Source of the DNA: Labedella populi
Lineage (GTDB): Bacteria > Actinomycetota > Actinomycetes > Actinomycetales > Microbacteriaceae
NCBI RefSeq assembly: GCF_004078655.1
Contig: NZ_RZNC01000001.1
Span: 682,001-746,000 of the forward strand
Direction: 5' to 3'
DNA: 64,000 nucleotides
Made by a program: the position numbers and the translations under genes
Shown: positions 42,742 to 51,990 of the stretch, in pieces
Numbering within the stretch: the first letter of the stretch is position 1
How the letters are laid out: each line of letters begins with the position of its first letter
The notes under the pieces: generated by a model
What the model was told of the DNA's origin: nothing
Databases searched by the model: none
Seen by the model: the letters and a program-made list of their open reading frames with translations, nothing else

Positions 42742-43017
42742 TCACGAGGTGGGGCGGACGAACTTCTCGGGAGGAGTGCGGGTGCCAGCGAGGAACGCGG
42801 CGAGTCCCGCGTCGAAGTCGAGCGCCGAGCCCACGAAGAGGACGCTCTCGTCGGGCGCGACGTAGATCTTGCCGCCGCCTCGAGCCGTGTGGAGAACACA
42901 CACACCGGCACCGTCGTCGAGAGGGATCGTGCGCAATTCAGCGTGCGGAGTGAGTTGCGCGAAATAGGCCTGAGCGACGGCGGCGAGACGCTGCTGTCCG
43001 GGATCGAGAGTTGACAT
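42742..43017 (-). CDS. 91-residue orphan at the end of the T7SS toxin operon
   Basis: ATG 43017 with AGGAGC upstream. Sequence MSTLDPGQQRLAAVAQAYFA leads to a small alpha/beta chain with GVCVLHTARGGGKIYVAPDE and FDAGLAAFLAGTRTPPEKFV. No signal peptide or membrane segment. It follows the Imm52-like gene after 42 nt in the same operon. It could be a second immunity protein, since the upstream toxin has two toxin domains, but no family is recognised. Confidence 0.65.
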   Translation of the reverse strand: MSTLDPGQQRLAAVAQAYFAQLTPHAELRTIPLDDGAGVCVLHTARGGGKIYVAPDESVLFVGSALDFDAGLAAFLAGTRTPPEKFVRPTS

Positions 43018-43059
43018 CCATGCTCCTGTCGAGGGGTGCCTGCGGGGGGCAGGGAGTGA

Positions 43060-43839
43060 TCAATCGGGACGCTGACCGCTGGGGTGCTCCGAGGACCGCG
43101 GGATGCGCGCATTCCAGCCGCCGGCCACCGCGCGATCGAGCACCTCTCGCGCGGATCGGCCCGACACCGCGTCCGTCGGCGAGTCGGGCGTGAGAGAGAG
43201 CACGGCGCCGTCGGCCGTCGACTCCATCCGAGCGGAAGCGGGTGTCTCCGGGAATGCGCCGGCGCGGTCGCTCAGATAGGTGAGCGCACCCACCCAGGGA
43301 ACGTCGATGTCTGGAGGGAGCACACTCTCGTTGACCTGTCGCTGCTCCTTCGAGAGCAGCGCGGCGTGCTCCGGTTGCCAGGCGGCGACGAGGCCCGCGA
43401 ATGCTGCGTCCCAGAGGGAGTAGGTCTCCTGCTCGGGGAACAGCGAGGTGCCGTCGACGAAGACGCTGTTGAAGAAGCTGTGTTTCGGCACCAGGGCCGA
43501 GCCCGCGGTGACCTCGAGGCGGAGAGTCGCCCGGGCATCGAACGCCGACTGCCCGCCGGGGACGAGGATGAGGGTGATGCCGAATCCCTGCTTCGGGAAT
43601 GTCTTCCCCTCGATCGAGCGGGGGACGCTCCGCGAGACCAGTTCCTCGACAGCGAGGGGATCGGCCGACACATCATTTCCCGAGTCGTCGGTCCAGCGCC
43701 CGTCGATGGCTGCGCGGAAACCGTCCAAAGCGTCGAGCGTGCTGGTCAGTCGAGCCGCGATGGCGGCCGGTGCCTCTGCGCGGGCTCCCCAGAAGGCCTG
43801 GAACAGAAGGCCCCATCGCGTCGTCGTGTGCGTCGTCAT
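43060..43839 (-). CDS. Imm52-like immunity protein
   Basis: 259 residues from ATG 43839 with AGAGGA upstream. The opening GLLFQAFWGARAEAPAAIAA with following helix and LDALDGF matches the Imm52 pattern (YWG-R-E-x8-RL). GITLILVPGGQSAFDARATL and SLWDAAFAGLVAAWQPEHAA also fit. From family knowledge Imm52 proteins neutralise REase-5-type toxins. Such a domain ends the toxin encoded 20 nt upstream, giving mutual support. It is cytosolic, with no signal peptide. The gene is intact although the toxin gene is frameshifted. Confidence 0.72.
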   Translation of the reverse strand: MTTHTTTRWGLLFQAFWGARAEAPAAIAARLTSTLDALDGFRAAIDGRWTDDSGNDVSADPLAVEELVSRSVPRSIEGKTFPKQGFGITLILVPGGQSAFDARATLRLEVTAGSALVPKHSFFNSVFVDGTSLFPEQETYSLWDAAFAGLVAAWQPEHAALLSKEQRQVNESVLPPDIDVPWVGALTYLSDRAGAFPETPASARMESTADGAVLSLTPDSPTDAVSGRSAREVLDRAVAGGWNARIPRSSEHPSGQRPD

Positions 43840-45642
43840 ACGATCATCCTCTCGCGTCGTCAGGCCTTCGGAGTGAAGACGACATCGACTCCGCGGATAC
43901 GACGGTCGCTGAAGTACTCGCGCACGGCAGCGGCGACGTCGAAATCGGAGAAGTGCCATTCGAGTCGTGCGCCGTCGGGGAGGGCGTCGAGCTGCGCACG
44001 CAGCTCGGTGACGAACTTCGGGCTGTCGATCCGTGCGAGGAAGCTGTCCTGATCGGCGACGTGCGCATAGCCGTGCTTCGATTCGAGGAACACCTCGACG
44101 GGCGGATCCCCGCGGAGCGTGTGGCCGTCGAACTCGACGAAGCGTTCATGGCCCTCGGACCAGATGCGGTACTCCACGATCGTGCCGTTCTGGTCCCGAA
44201 GCGAACCCGAGATCTGCTCCTGGTACTCCGGCCAGTCGCCGAACTGGTGTCGGTTCGGCGTCGTGTGCCATTCGCCACTCCCACCCCCGCTCGTACCCGC
44301 GGTCGGCGTGACCGGCGGATGGGTGCCGGGGAATCGGCTGTCGCCGGAGGCATACGCGGATGGGTCGACCGGCGAGGCCGTTCCCGCCCCGACGGCCTGC
44401 CCGACCGATCGATCAACGGCCGGATCGGTCGTTGCGAGCGGCTCAGTCGTTCCAGATCGCTGGGTTTTTCGCGAGTCGTCGGCGGACGGCGCGTCGCCGG
44501 CGCCCGATGCGGCGTCCGTCTCCCGCGGCGCGGGAACGGCGACGTTCTCCGGGCGGATGGAGGCGTCCCAGGTGGTGGCGTTCGGCTCGTTCGGCGGCCA
44601 GGGGGAGCGCGTCCCCGTCTGGGCGTCGATCGACCACACCGTCGTGCCGTCGAAGTAGGCGTTGAACCAGTGGCCGTCCCCCGTGGAGCGGTCGATCCCG
44701 ACGACGCAGTGCGAACCGGCGCCCATCCCGCGGAGCGAGTCCGCGATCTGTTCGGGCGTCATCGGCGTCTGGGGATTGCCGGTACGCGCCTCCATCTGCG
44801 GGACGTCGAGGGTCCCCGTCGGGGCCTCCCGCGTGGGATCACCGTTGAGGAAGTCGTTGAGGATGCTCGACGTGTTCCCGCAGTTCGTCGCGTAGCCGTT
44901 AGCCGGGTCGAAGGGGTCGAAGTTCGGGTTGATCGCCGCGAGCGCTGCGTCGATCTCCGCCGTCGTGCGCTCCGTCGTGTTGTTGCCGCTGCCGGGCTGC
45001 TGAGCGTCGGCGGTGTTCGCTTCGGGAGTCCCGGCGGACGCGTCGCCCGGTGTGGTCGGCGTGGACGGGTCGTTCGGCGTCGACGCGATCGGCGAGCCCG
45101 GTGCGTCGGGGGAGGTGGGAGCCGTCGGGGATGTCGGCGTGGACGGCGCCGTCGATGTGGAGGGGACCGTCGGAGCCTTCCCGCCACTGGCTCCCGTGTG
45201 GAGACCCACGACACCGACGGCGCCGGCCGCGACGGCGCCCGCTGCGACGGCGTCGTCGGCGTCGAGGGCCTCCGGGTCGACGGTGTCCGCGCGACTCGCG
45301 TCAGTCGTGGGGGCGTCAGTCGTAGGGGCGTCGCTCGTGGGGGCGTCGCTCGAATCGGCATCCGCCGCAGCGGCATCGGCGGCGACCGCGGCCTCGAAAG
45401 CACTCGAGTCCACGTCGGGCCTGCTCGTCGACGGCGCGCTCGGCGTGGTCGCCGCTCCCGAGGCACCTCCGGCGACCGGCGCGGCGGCGGGCGAACCGTC
45501 GGCGGGCGAGCTGGGTGCTGCAGCGGGCGCGGGTGCGGTGGAGGGGGCGGCAGGAGCGACGGGAGCGGCGCTCGCCGGAACGGCGGGTGCGTCGACGTCG
45601 GGCCTTGACGTGTCGGGCGTTGACGTGGGCGCGGCGGACGTT

Positions 45643-45708
45643 GACGAGCCCGGCGCTGCCGGCGCTACCGGCGCGGACGAGCCCGGCGCTGCCGGCGCTA
45701 CCGGCGCG
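45643..45708. repeat. 33-bp direct repeat (two perfect copies) in the toxin linker
   Basis: Two identical 33-bp units at 45643-45675 and 45676-45708, with a degenerate third after them. They encode the 11-residue unit SSAPVAPAAPG in the toxin-half frame. Confidence 0.9.
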
Positions 45709-45822
45709 GACGAGCCGGGTACAGCGGGTGCGGGCGCGTCGGACGTGGTCGACGTGCTCGCATCGGGAGTACTCGCGTCGGCGACCGACGGGGCTCCGCT
45801 GTCCGGGTTCGAGGGGACGTTG

Positions 45823-45952
45823 CTGTCGGGCGTGGATGGGACGCTCGAGTCGGGAGAGGACGGAACCGTGTCGGGCGTGGATGGGACGCTCGTGTCGGGA
45901 GCGGACGGAACCGTGTCGGGCGTGGATGGGACGCTCGTGAGCGGACGGAACC
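45823..45952. repeat. 45-bp repeat array in the toxin linker with one 5-bp-short unit
   Basis: Units at 45823-45867 (45 bp), 45868-45912 (45 bp) and 45913-45952 (40 bp), then a degenerate unit. The short unit reads GCTCGTGAGCGG where the others read GCTCGTGTCGGGAGCGG, a loss of five bases that breaks the toxin frame. Confidence 0.92.
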
Positions 45953-47711
45953 GTGTCGGGCGTGGATGGGGCGCTCGTGTCGGGCATCGAGGGGATGCTC
46001 GACTCGGGGCTCGAGGGCGAACCGCCGTCCGCCGCCGACGGCGCGGGCGCGTCCGGAGGGGAGACGTCCGGGACGCCGCCGCCGACCGAGGGAGCATCGG
46101 CGCTGCCCGCACCGAGCGGAGCGTCGCCGGCGGGGATGTCGACAGACGTGGAGGCGTCGACCGGGGTCGAGGTCTCGACGCTGCCGTCGACGACGGGAGC
46201 GTCCGGTGCGTCGGTGTTCGTCCCACCGGCTGTGGCGGGCGCGGAGCTCGACGGTGCCCCGCCGCCCTGCGGGCCGGTCGGAGTGTTCGCGGTCGGGGCG
46301 CTCGGGGCGTCCGCCGAGGACGGTGCGCTCGGGGCGTCGGGTGACGCGCTCGAGGGGACGACCACGCCGGGGGAGGTCGTGTTCGCGGATCCGCCCGCGG
46401 CCGGCGCGGGCGCGTTCGGCCGTGCTCCTCCCGAGATCGTGCGAGCCGGTCCTCCGATGAGGGCGCCGAGTGCGGCGGACGAGAGCGGGTTGACGGGCGA
46501 ACCCGTGACCGCAGACTGGACGACGCCATCGGTCAGGCCGTCCACGGCTCCCTCGGTGACGCCGACCGCGGAGTTGGTGGCGACGCGTGAGAAGCCGGAG
46601 CGCGAGTTGATGCGCAGGATGTGGGCGCCGCCGTCGCCGACGCGGCCCGAGACGCTGCCGCCGGCGAAGGAGCCGAGACCCGCGGCGAGCAGGCTCTGGG
46701 CCCGCTCGGGGGCGACGACGTTGACGGCCGCCTGAACGGTCACGGTCGCGATCGCGCTCTGGGTGCCCTCCGCGAGAGCGCGGAGCAGGACCTTGGCCGC
46801 GAGGGCGTTCATGCGCGTGAGGGCGACGAGCTTCTGCACGAGTGCCGCGATCTTGAGCACCCAGCGCATGACCGTGGTGGCGATCTTCGCGACCACGGCG
46901 GGGGCTGCGAGGCCGCCGGTCGCGACGGAGAGGAGGGCGCCGAGACCGAGGTCGAGAGCGATCTCCGCGGCCATCTGGCCGAGGAACCACCCGATCTCCT
47001 CCCACATCGCCTCGACCTGTTCCTTCTGCTTGGAGCACAGGGAGCTGAGGCCGTCAGCGCCGCTCGCCGCTTTCGCGATCTCGCGCAGCTTCTCGGCGAT
47101 GAGGTCGCGGGACTGGCGGATGTCCGCCGCCTGCGGGATGTCCATGGACGCCAGGTTCGTGAGGGTGCCGTCGAGCTGGCTCGCCGCGCTCGAGACGGAC
47201 GTGCCGAACGAGGACCACGCCGAGGCGGCCTCGCCGAGCTTGCCGGTGTCGGCGTCGGGCAGGACGACACCGATCTGGGCGAGCGCATCCATCACGAACT
47301 CGCCGAACTCGCCGAGCGGGGTCTCGGGACCGGGCGCCTTCGCGCTCGGGACGGAGAAGGTCGCGGCGGACCCCGGAGTGCTCGAGGGGGAACGGGAGGC
47401 GACGGTCTCGAGGGTCCCGACGGTGCCGGCATCCTTATACGCATTGGCCGTGTCCTGCAGGAGCGTGTCGAGGCCGCGGAGGGTTTGTGCATAGGACGCC
47501 GCGGCGTTGAGCGTGTTCACGGCGCCGTCGCCGTACCCGTCGATGAACTCCTGCGCGGCCTCCTCGTTGCCGGCCATGCCGCCCGTTCCCGAGAGGGCCG
47601 ACTGCGCGGCGCGTGCCGCGGAATCGAGGGTGGTCGCGACACGGTAGAGGTCGTCGCCGTCGAGGACGAGGCGCGACGGGGTCACGCGGACGAACACGGA
47701 CACGGTGCCTC

Positions 47712-48020
47712 CTAGGCCAGGCTCGCGCGGGTGTCGCTCCACGCGGTGTCGAGGTTCTCGACGGTGGTCGAGTATGCGGTGTGAACGGCTTTGGCGAGCT
47801 CGTGGAGGCCACGGGCGCTCTCACCGAGCCCCTGGGCGCCAATCGACCAGGTCTCGAAGCTCGCGAGGAACTGCGTCATCGCGGGTCCCTGCCACTCGGC
47901 GGGCAGCATGTAGGCGAAGCCGCCGGCGCCCTGACGAAGGGCGTCGCAATAACGCACGAGGCTCTCCATCTGTGTGACGAGCTGCTCGAGGGAAGCGAGC
48001 TCGACCTGCTGCTCAGACAT
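47712..48020 (-). CDS. WXG100-like T7SS substrate (102 residues)
   Basis: Starts at ATG 48020, overlapping the end of the previous gene by 8 nt. Two helices flank the turn AEWQGPAMTQF near residue 43, a W-x-G motif as in ESAT-6-like proteins. Length, absence of a signal peptide and C-terminal YSTTVENLDTAWSDTRASLA fit secretion by T7SS. It directly precedes the toxin gene, so it is a likely dimer partner or chaperone for the toxin's N-terminal domain. Confidence 0.82.
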   Translation of the reverse strand: MSEQQVELASLEQLVTQMESLVRYCDALRQGAGGFAYMLPAEWQGPAMTQFLASFETWSIGAQGLGESARGLHELAKAVHTAYSTTVENLDTAWSDTRASLA

Positions 48021-48540
48021 CCATGCCCTCGATGTCTTCGGCCGTGGAGTCCGCCGCCTTCTGCTCGCCCTTGTCGTTCGAGCCCCGCGAGGCGATCGAG
48101 CCGCCGGTGACGAACGAGCCGTAACCCGCGGAGACGAGCCGGGTGTCCTCCTCGGCCTCGTCGCGTTCGGCCGACGCGTTTTGCGACGCGGCGACGCGCT
48201 GGGCGAAGGCCGCGGCGCCTCCCGCTGTCGAGGCGGTGGACTGGCGCCGGTTTGCGAAGCCACCGGATAGGCCCACCTCCGTGGTGATGTAACCCGACTC
48301 CGCCATCCGCAATTGCGAGGCGAGGCCCGTGAGAGCCGCGCGCACCATGAGCGCGCCCGACTCCCACTCGCCCCACAGCTCGACGAACTTGTCGGCGTCA
48401 TCACCCTGCCAGGTGGCCCCGGCGACGCTCGACACCGTGGCGCTCGCCTCGGCGAGGTTGCTGTCGAAGGTCGCGACGACCGTGTCCAGCAGCGTGGACA
48501 CCTCGCCGAGCGAATTCGCGCGGACACGGTACTGCACCAT
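48013..48540 (-). CDS. Extended WXG100-like T7SS protein (175 residues)
   Basis: ATG 48540 with GAGG upstream. Residues 1-95 form an ESX-like helical hairpin (NSLGEVSTLLDTVVATFDSN) with ATWQGDDADKF as the W-x-G turn. The C-terminal 75 residues are a hydrophilic tail (GSFVTGGSIASRGSNDKGEQ) with acidic charge. It lies between two other WXG100-like genes in one operon; the longer tail suggests an effector adaptor rather than a structural substrate. Function inferred from family and context. Confidence 0.78.
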   Translation of the reverse strand: MVQYRVRANSLGEVSTLLDTVVATFDSNLAEASATVSSVAGATWQGDDADKFVELWGEWESGALMVRAALTGLASQLRMAESGYITTEVGLSGGFANRRQSTASTAGGAAAFAQRVAASQNASAERDEAEEDTRLVSAGYGSFVTGGSIASRGSNDKGEQKAADSTAEDIEGMDV

Positions 48541-48604
48541 CTCGGATCCTCAGGTCGATGACGGACGCGGCGGGAACGCCGCGCGGAGGTGACGCCGGAG
48601 CGAC

Positions 48605-48898
48605 TCAGGCGCGGAAGAGGCCGGAGATCGAGGTCTCGGAGTCCTCGTAGGTGAGCGACGCCTGGTTGAGCAGCTCGCTGATGCCCTGGAGGGACTCCTT
48701 CAGCTGAAGCGCCGACTGGTCCCACTGGCTGTAGAGCTCGTTGAAGCTCTGCGACGCCGTCCCCGACCAGTCGCCGCCGACGAGACCGTCGACGAGTCCC
48801 TTGAGGTTCTGCAGCTGCGACTCGATCGACTGCGAGCCGGACGACAACTGACCCGCGACGCCGGCGAGCGATTCTGATGTGACCTTGATGTCGGCCAT
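48605..48898 (-). CDS. WXG100-family T7SS protein (97 residues)
   Basis: First gene of the operon; ATG 48898 with GGAGGG upstream. Classical ESAT-6/WXG100 form: helix (SESLAGVAGQLSSGSQSIES), turn VGGDWSGTASQSF with W-S-G near residue 43, second helix SALQLKESLQGISELLNQAS. No signal peptide. It is likely secreted as a dimer by the EssC/EccC-type machine encoded at 55051. Confidence 0.9.
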   Translation of the reverse strand: MADIKVTSESLAGVAGQLSSGSQSIESQLQNLKGLVDGLVGGDWSGTASQSFNELYSQWDQSALQLKESLQGISELLNQASLTYEDSETSISGLFRA

Positions 48899-49004
48899 GG
48901 CAACCCTCCACGTTCTCGAATGATGACGGAGGACCGGGAGATCGTGAGCACGGGTGTCCTGCTGGACCCCCCGTGCCGTCGATCCGGCGTCTCCAACTGG
49001 GTCG

Positions 49005-49033
49005 AGCCTAAAGTGACCTCCCGACGCCAACAA
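49005..49033 (-). promoter_or_regulatory. Promoter of the WXG100/toxin/immunity operon
   Basis: Minus strand TTGTTG (49033-49028), 17-bp spacer, TAGGCT (49010-49005). It leaves a leader of about 100 nt before the first WXG100 gene. Confidence 0.5.
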
Positions 49034-49134
49034 GGTGGAGAGGTACCCATGCCTCGCATTGGGGGGCGTCCGGGAGGTGGCACGTTCGGTCGCTCCGCTC
49101 GCGGGCTCGGCGTCGGCAGCGGGGCGCATCGCCT

Positions 49135-49863
49135 TCATGGCGTGGCTCGCGCGGCCACCGCCGCGAACAGTCCCATGAATGCGGGGTCGCTCGCGCGGCC
49201 GAGGGCGCCATCGGCGTCTCGCTCGATGAGGGCGCCGACCATGTCCGACACGGCGTCGTGGTGGCGGTCCACATCGGCCCGCCATTGTGGATCGATGGGA
49301 CCCGAGAGATGGCGGAGCGTGTCCATCTGGGTCCGCAGGATCGACCCCGCGACCGCGGTGAGGATCCCGGCCGGTGGTATCGACACGATCGTGGCGAATA
49401 CCTCGAGGCTCGACCGGACGAACGTCTGGAGGTCACCGTCGCGTGCTGCCGTCAGTGCCGTCACTCGCTGACGGAGGGACATCGCGCCGGCCGCGGTCAT
49501 TCCGTCGACCGCGTCGGCGAAGACGAGCGGGCGAAGGGCTTCGAGCACCCGCGCCGTCTGGGGATACAACGGCCCGTCGATGTTCAGCGGGTGAAGGGAC
49601 CGAACGAGGTCGGACAGCGCCGAGCTCTCCCCGGCGAAGACGCCACCCCCCGGCCCGGTGCGCACGGAGATCTCGCCGGTCGACTGCAACAAGCGCAACG
49701 CCTCGTGCAGTGTGCCGATCGACACCCCGTAGGCCTCGCGTAGTTCCTGACGGCTGCCCAGACGTGCTCGAGGCCCTGCTTCCCGGGCTCGCTCGGCTAT
49801 TCGTTCCGCGATCGTCTCGGCGCGTGGCACCGACGCCGACCGCGGTCTGCGTGTGGGGGGCAT
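49135..49863 (-). CDS. GntR-family (FadR-like) transcriptional regulator
   Basis: 242 residues from ATG 49863 with GGAGAG upstream. The winged helix contains RARLGSRQELREAYGVSIGT followed by LHEALRLLQSTGEISVRTGP and GGGVFAG, the GntR wing. The C-terminal all-helical effector domain (FCD-type) has histidines in QWRADVDRHHDAVSDMVGAL that may bind metal. It is divergent from the hydrolase gene, with a 16-bp palindrome between them, so autoregulation and control of the hydrolase are likely. Confidence 0.85.
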   Translation of the reverse strand: MPPTRRPRSASVPRAETIAERIAERAREAGPRARLGSRQELREAYGVSIGTLHEALRLLQSTGEISVRTGPGGGVFAGESSALSDLVRSLHPLNIDGPLYPQTARVLEALRPLVFADAVDGMTAAGAMSLRQRVTALTAARDGDLQTFVRSSLEVFATIVSIPPAGILTAVAGSILRTQMDTLRHLSGPIDPQWRADVDRHHDAVSDMVGALIERDADGALGRASDPAFMGLFAAVAARATP

Positions 49864-49916
49864 GTTCTCTCCGTCTGCCGGGGTCTCTGTAAATCTAGGC
49901 GGACTCACGATCTAAG

Positions 49917-49932
49917 ATTATTCATGAATAAT
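49917..49932. promoter_or_regulatory. Putative GntR operator
   Basis: Perfect 16-bp palindrome ATTATTCATGAATAAT in an otherwise G+C-rich window, centred between the divergent GntR (start 49863) and hydrolase (start 50009) genes. Confidence 0.65.
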
Positions 49933-50008
49933 AGACACGTCAGTTCAACCCGTTGCTGCGGCGCGGCCTCAGCAACGGTCCCGAGATCCAGAAGGAAGTG
50001 AGGATGGC

Positions 50009-51139
50009 ATGTCGGCCACATCGACGGAAGAGACGAGCCGTTCGCCCCGACCGCGATCGAGAACGAAGAAGGTGTGGATGGCCATCGGCGCCGTCGTCGT
50101 CGTGATCATGCTTGCCGCAGTCGTCACATTCGGCGTCGTCAAGCACTCCGTCGACACCTACAGGGATCCATGGATTCAGAAGGTCGCGGACGCCGGCTAC
50201 GAGGAGAAGACCGCGCGGGTGAACGATGTGAACTTCAGCTACGTCGAGGGCCCGGACAACGGACCGCCGCTGATGCTCCTGCATGCGCAGCTCATGGACT
50301 GGTTCGACTACAGCCGCGTCATGCCGGAGCTCGCCGAGAGCTACCACGTCTTCGTGGTCGACTATCAGGGCCACGGCGAGACGACCTACCCGGACGACTA
50401 CGCGATGACCGCCGATCAGATCGGCACCGACCTCGGCGCGTTCATGGATCAGGAGATCGGGGAGCCGGCTTTCGTGAGCGGCAACTCGTCCGGCGGTCTT
50501 CTCACGACCTGGCTCGCGGCCAACCGCCCCGACGCCGTCCGGGCGGTCGCGCTCGAGGACCCGCCGCTCTTCTCGTCCGAGTACCCGGAGATCCAGAACA
50601 CCGTCGCGATCAAGGCCTTCAAGAGCAGTTACGACGTCGCCATGAGTGACGCCGGCAACGAGGACTTCCTCATGTACTGGCTCGAGTACAACTCCGCGTT
50701 CTTCGACAAGAACGTCTTCCCCGGCTCGACCGCGGTGATCACGTACTTCGTCACCTCCTATCGTGAGGCGAACCCCGGCGAGCCCGTCGAGCTCAGCTTC
50801 ATCTCGGATGACACGGTGCGCCTGCTGATGAGAGGGCTCGAGGAGTACGACCCCCGCTTCGGCGCAGCGTTCTACGACGGAACCTGGAACGAGGCATTCG
50901 ATCATGCCGAGGCGTTGCAGGCGATTACCGCGCCGACGCTGCTCATCCACGCCAACTTCTCGACCACCGACGACGGGCTCCTCGACGGAGCGATGGATCA
51001 GGAGGAGGCCGACAAGGCCATGTCATTGCTCGTGGACGGGACGTATGCGCGGGTTGATTCGGAACACGTCGTCCATCTCGATCAGCCTGACCAGTACGTC
51101 GGTCTCCTCAACGACTTCTTCCTCGACGGTGTGAAGTGA
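50009..51139 (+). CDS. Membrane-anchored alpha/beta hydrolase
   Basis: 376 residues. A basic cytosolic tail and one membrane helix (VWMAIGAVVVVIMLAAVVTF, about residues 22-45) put the catalytic domain outside. Landmarks are LLHAQLMDWFDYSRVM (oxyanion strand), VVDYQGHGET, the nucleophile elbow SGNSSGG with serine near residue 157, and the catalytic histidine in SEHVVHLDQPDQY. The acid is probably in the strand TLLIHANFS with following TTDD. Ester or amide substrate unknown. It is divergent from a GntR regulator that probably controls it. Confidence 0.82.
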   Translation: MSATSTEETSRSPRPRSRTKKVWMAIGAVVVVIMLAAVVTFGVVKHSVDTYRDPWIQKVADAGYEEKTARVNDVNFSYVEGPDNGPPLMLLHAQLMDWFDYSRVMPELAESYHVFVVDYQGHGETTYPDDYAMTADQIGTDLGAFMDQEIGEPAFVSGNSSGGLLTTWLAANRPDAVRAVALEDPPLFSSEYPEIQNTVAIKAFKSSYDVAMSDAGNEDFLMYWLEYNSAFFDKNVFPGSTAVITYFVTSYREANPGEPVELSFISDDTVRLLMRGLEEYDPRFGAAFYDGTWNEAFDHAEALQAITAPTLLIHANFSTTDDGLLDGAMDQEEADKAMSLLVDGTYARVDSEHVVHLDQPDQYVGLLNDFFLDGVK

Positions 51140-51214
51140 GCGCTACGAGCCTGATCCGTCAATGAGGTTGCAGAATCCTCGCGACGAGGCTGCTTCAGCC
51201 CACGGGCCAGCCGC

Positions 51215-51901
51215 TCATAACCCGATGACGTCGAAGTAGTAGTCGGCGCCCATCCAGACGCGATCGCCGACGGCGAGCGGGAACGCCCGGTTCGTCACGA
51301 GGGGTGTTGTGCTGTCTCCGCGTTCCACCTCGGTGCCGTTGGCGGAGCCGAGGTCGACGACGGCGAGGGTGCCGTCGGCCGGCTCGATCCGGATGTGCGC
51401 CCGGGACACCGAGCGCGAGGGGTCGTCGATCTGCACTCCCGCGATGCGCGCGTCGGTCGCCACGACGCCGGGGTTCCGGCCCACGATCGCGGGTGCGATG
51501 ATGGCGATGGTGGAGCCGGTGCTGAGTTTCACGTGCACGGAGGACGGGCCGGGCGGTGTCGGGGCCGGGCGAGGCGCGGGGCTCGGTGTCGGGGCGGGGG
51601 ACGGGACAGCCGGAGCGGCGGCGGGAGTCGGCGTCGATCGCGACGGGGGAGCGGGCGGGTCCGCCGGAGCCGCCTCGTCCGGTGCGGGGGCGCCGAAGGT
51701 CCCGGGGAGCGGAACTCGGCCGATCCGCCGCTTCTTCTTCTCGGAAGCCGGAGCGGGTGCGGCGGTGGTGGGAGCGGGCGAGGCGCCGGCGACGTGAGCG
51801 CCGAAGGGAGGCGGCACGGAGGCGACGAGCTGGCCGCAGTTCGCACAGAACATGCTGTTCGGACGCAACTCCTCGTCGCAGAACTGGCAGCGCGCGGACA
51901 T
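51215..51901 (-). CDS. Zinc-ribbon and FHA-domain protein
   Basis: 228 residues. The N-terminal zinc ribbon CQFCDEELRPNSMFCANCGQ has two C-x2-C pairs. A Pro/Ala/Ser linker covers residues 40-125. The C-terminal FHA domain shows AIVGRNPGVV, SRSVSRAHIRIE and VVDLGSANGTEVERG, the phosphothreonine-binding Arg, Ser, His and Asn. It probably reads Ser/Thr-kinase signalling. It lies between the two T7SS blocks, and FHA domains are common in that pathway, but a direct link is inference. Confidence 0.85.
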   Translation of the reverse strand: MSARCQFCDEELRPNSMFCANCGQLVASVPPPFGAHVAGASPAPTTAAPAPASEKKKRRIGRVPLPGTFGAPAPDEAAPADPPAPPSRSTPTPAAAPAVPSPAPTPSPAPRPAPTPPGPSSVHVKLSTGSTIAIIAPAIVGRNPGVVATDARIAGVQIDDPSRSVSRAHIRIEPADGTLAVVDLGSANGTEVERGDSTTPLVTNRAFPLAVGDRVWMGADYYFDVIGL

Positions 51902-51990
51902 GTGATCTTCCCCCGGTCGATGGTGCTCGCGATCTCGGCGAGACCGAGTCTAGACGGCCGGACGACCACCCCCCTCCGCGTGGGGACGTT

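Larger units (their letters stand above)
43860..47703 (-). pseudogene. T7SS polymorphic toxin with two toxin domains, frameshifted
   Basis: Starts at GTG 47703 (AGGAGG site). The N-terminal 100 residues are a helical WXG100/ESX-like targeting domain (VSVFVRVTPSRLVLDGDDLY). A second helical region and a hydrophobic stretch (GLGALLSVATGGLAAPAVVA) follow, then a long Pro/Ser/Ala linker with a 15-residue repeat (SVPSTPDTVPSAPDT). One 45-bp repeat unit lacks 5 bp near 45938, which breaks the frame. Restoring 5 bp gives exactly 1282 residues. Past the break, in the other frame, lie a papain-fold (Tox-PL) domain with NPNFDPFDPANGYATNCGN (Cys), GDGHWFNAYF (His) and WSIDAQTG (Asp), and a REase-5-like nuclease with YQEQISGS, EFDG and VFLESKHGYAHV (E-x-K). 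As read, the N-terminal part runs out of frame to a stop at 45316. Confidence 0.82.

Noticed and set aside
43599..45608. 669-residue plus-strand frame over the toxin domains
   Set aside because: Shadow of the toxin half; no recognisable motif.
45823..46000. Repeat array considered as a CRISPR
   Set aside because: Units are contiguous, encode a regular 15-residue peptide and have no unique spacers; no cas genes are present.
45013..46344. Gly/Ala-rich frame on the plus strand resembling a PE-PGRS-type protein
   Set aside because: It is the complement of the toxin's Ser/Pro/Ala linker repeats; no signal, start site or domain, and the toxin domains are on the minus strand.
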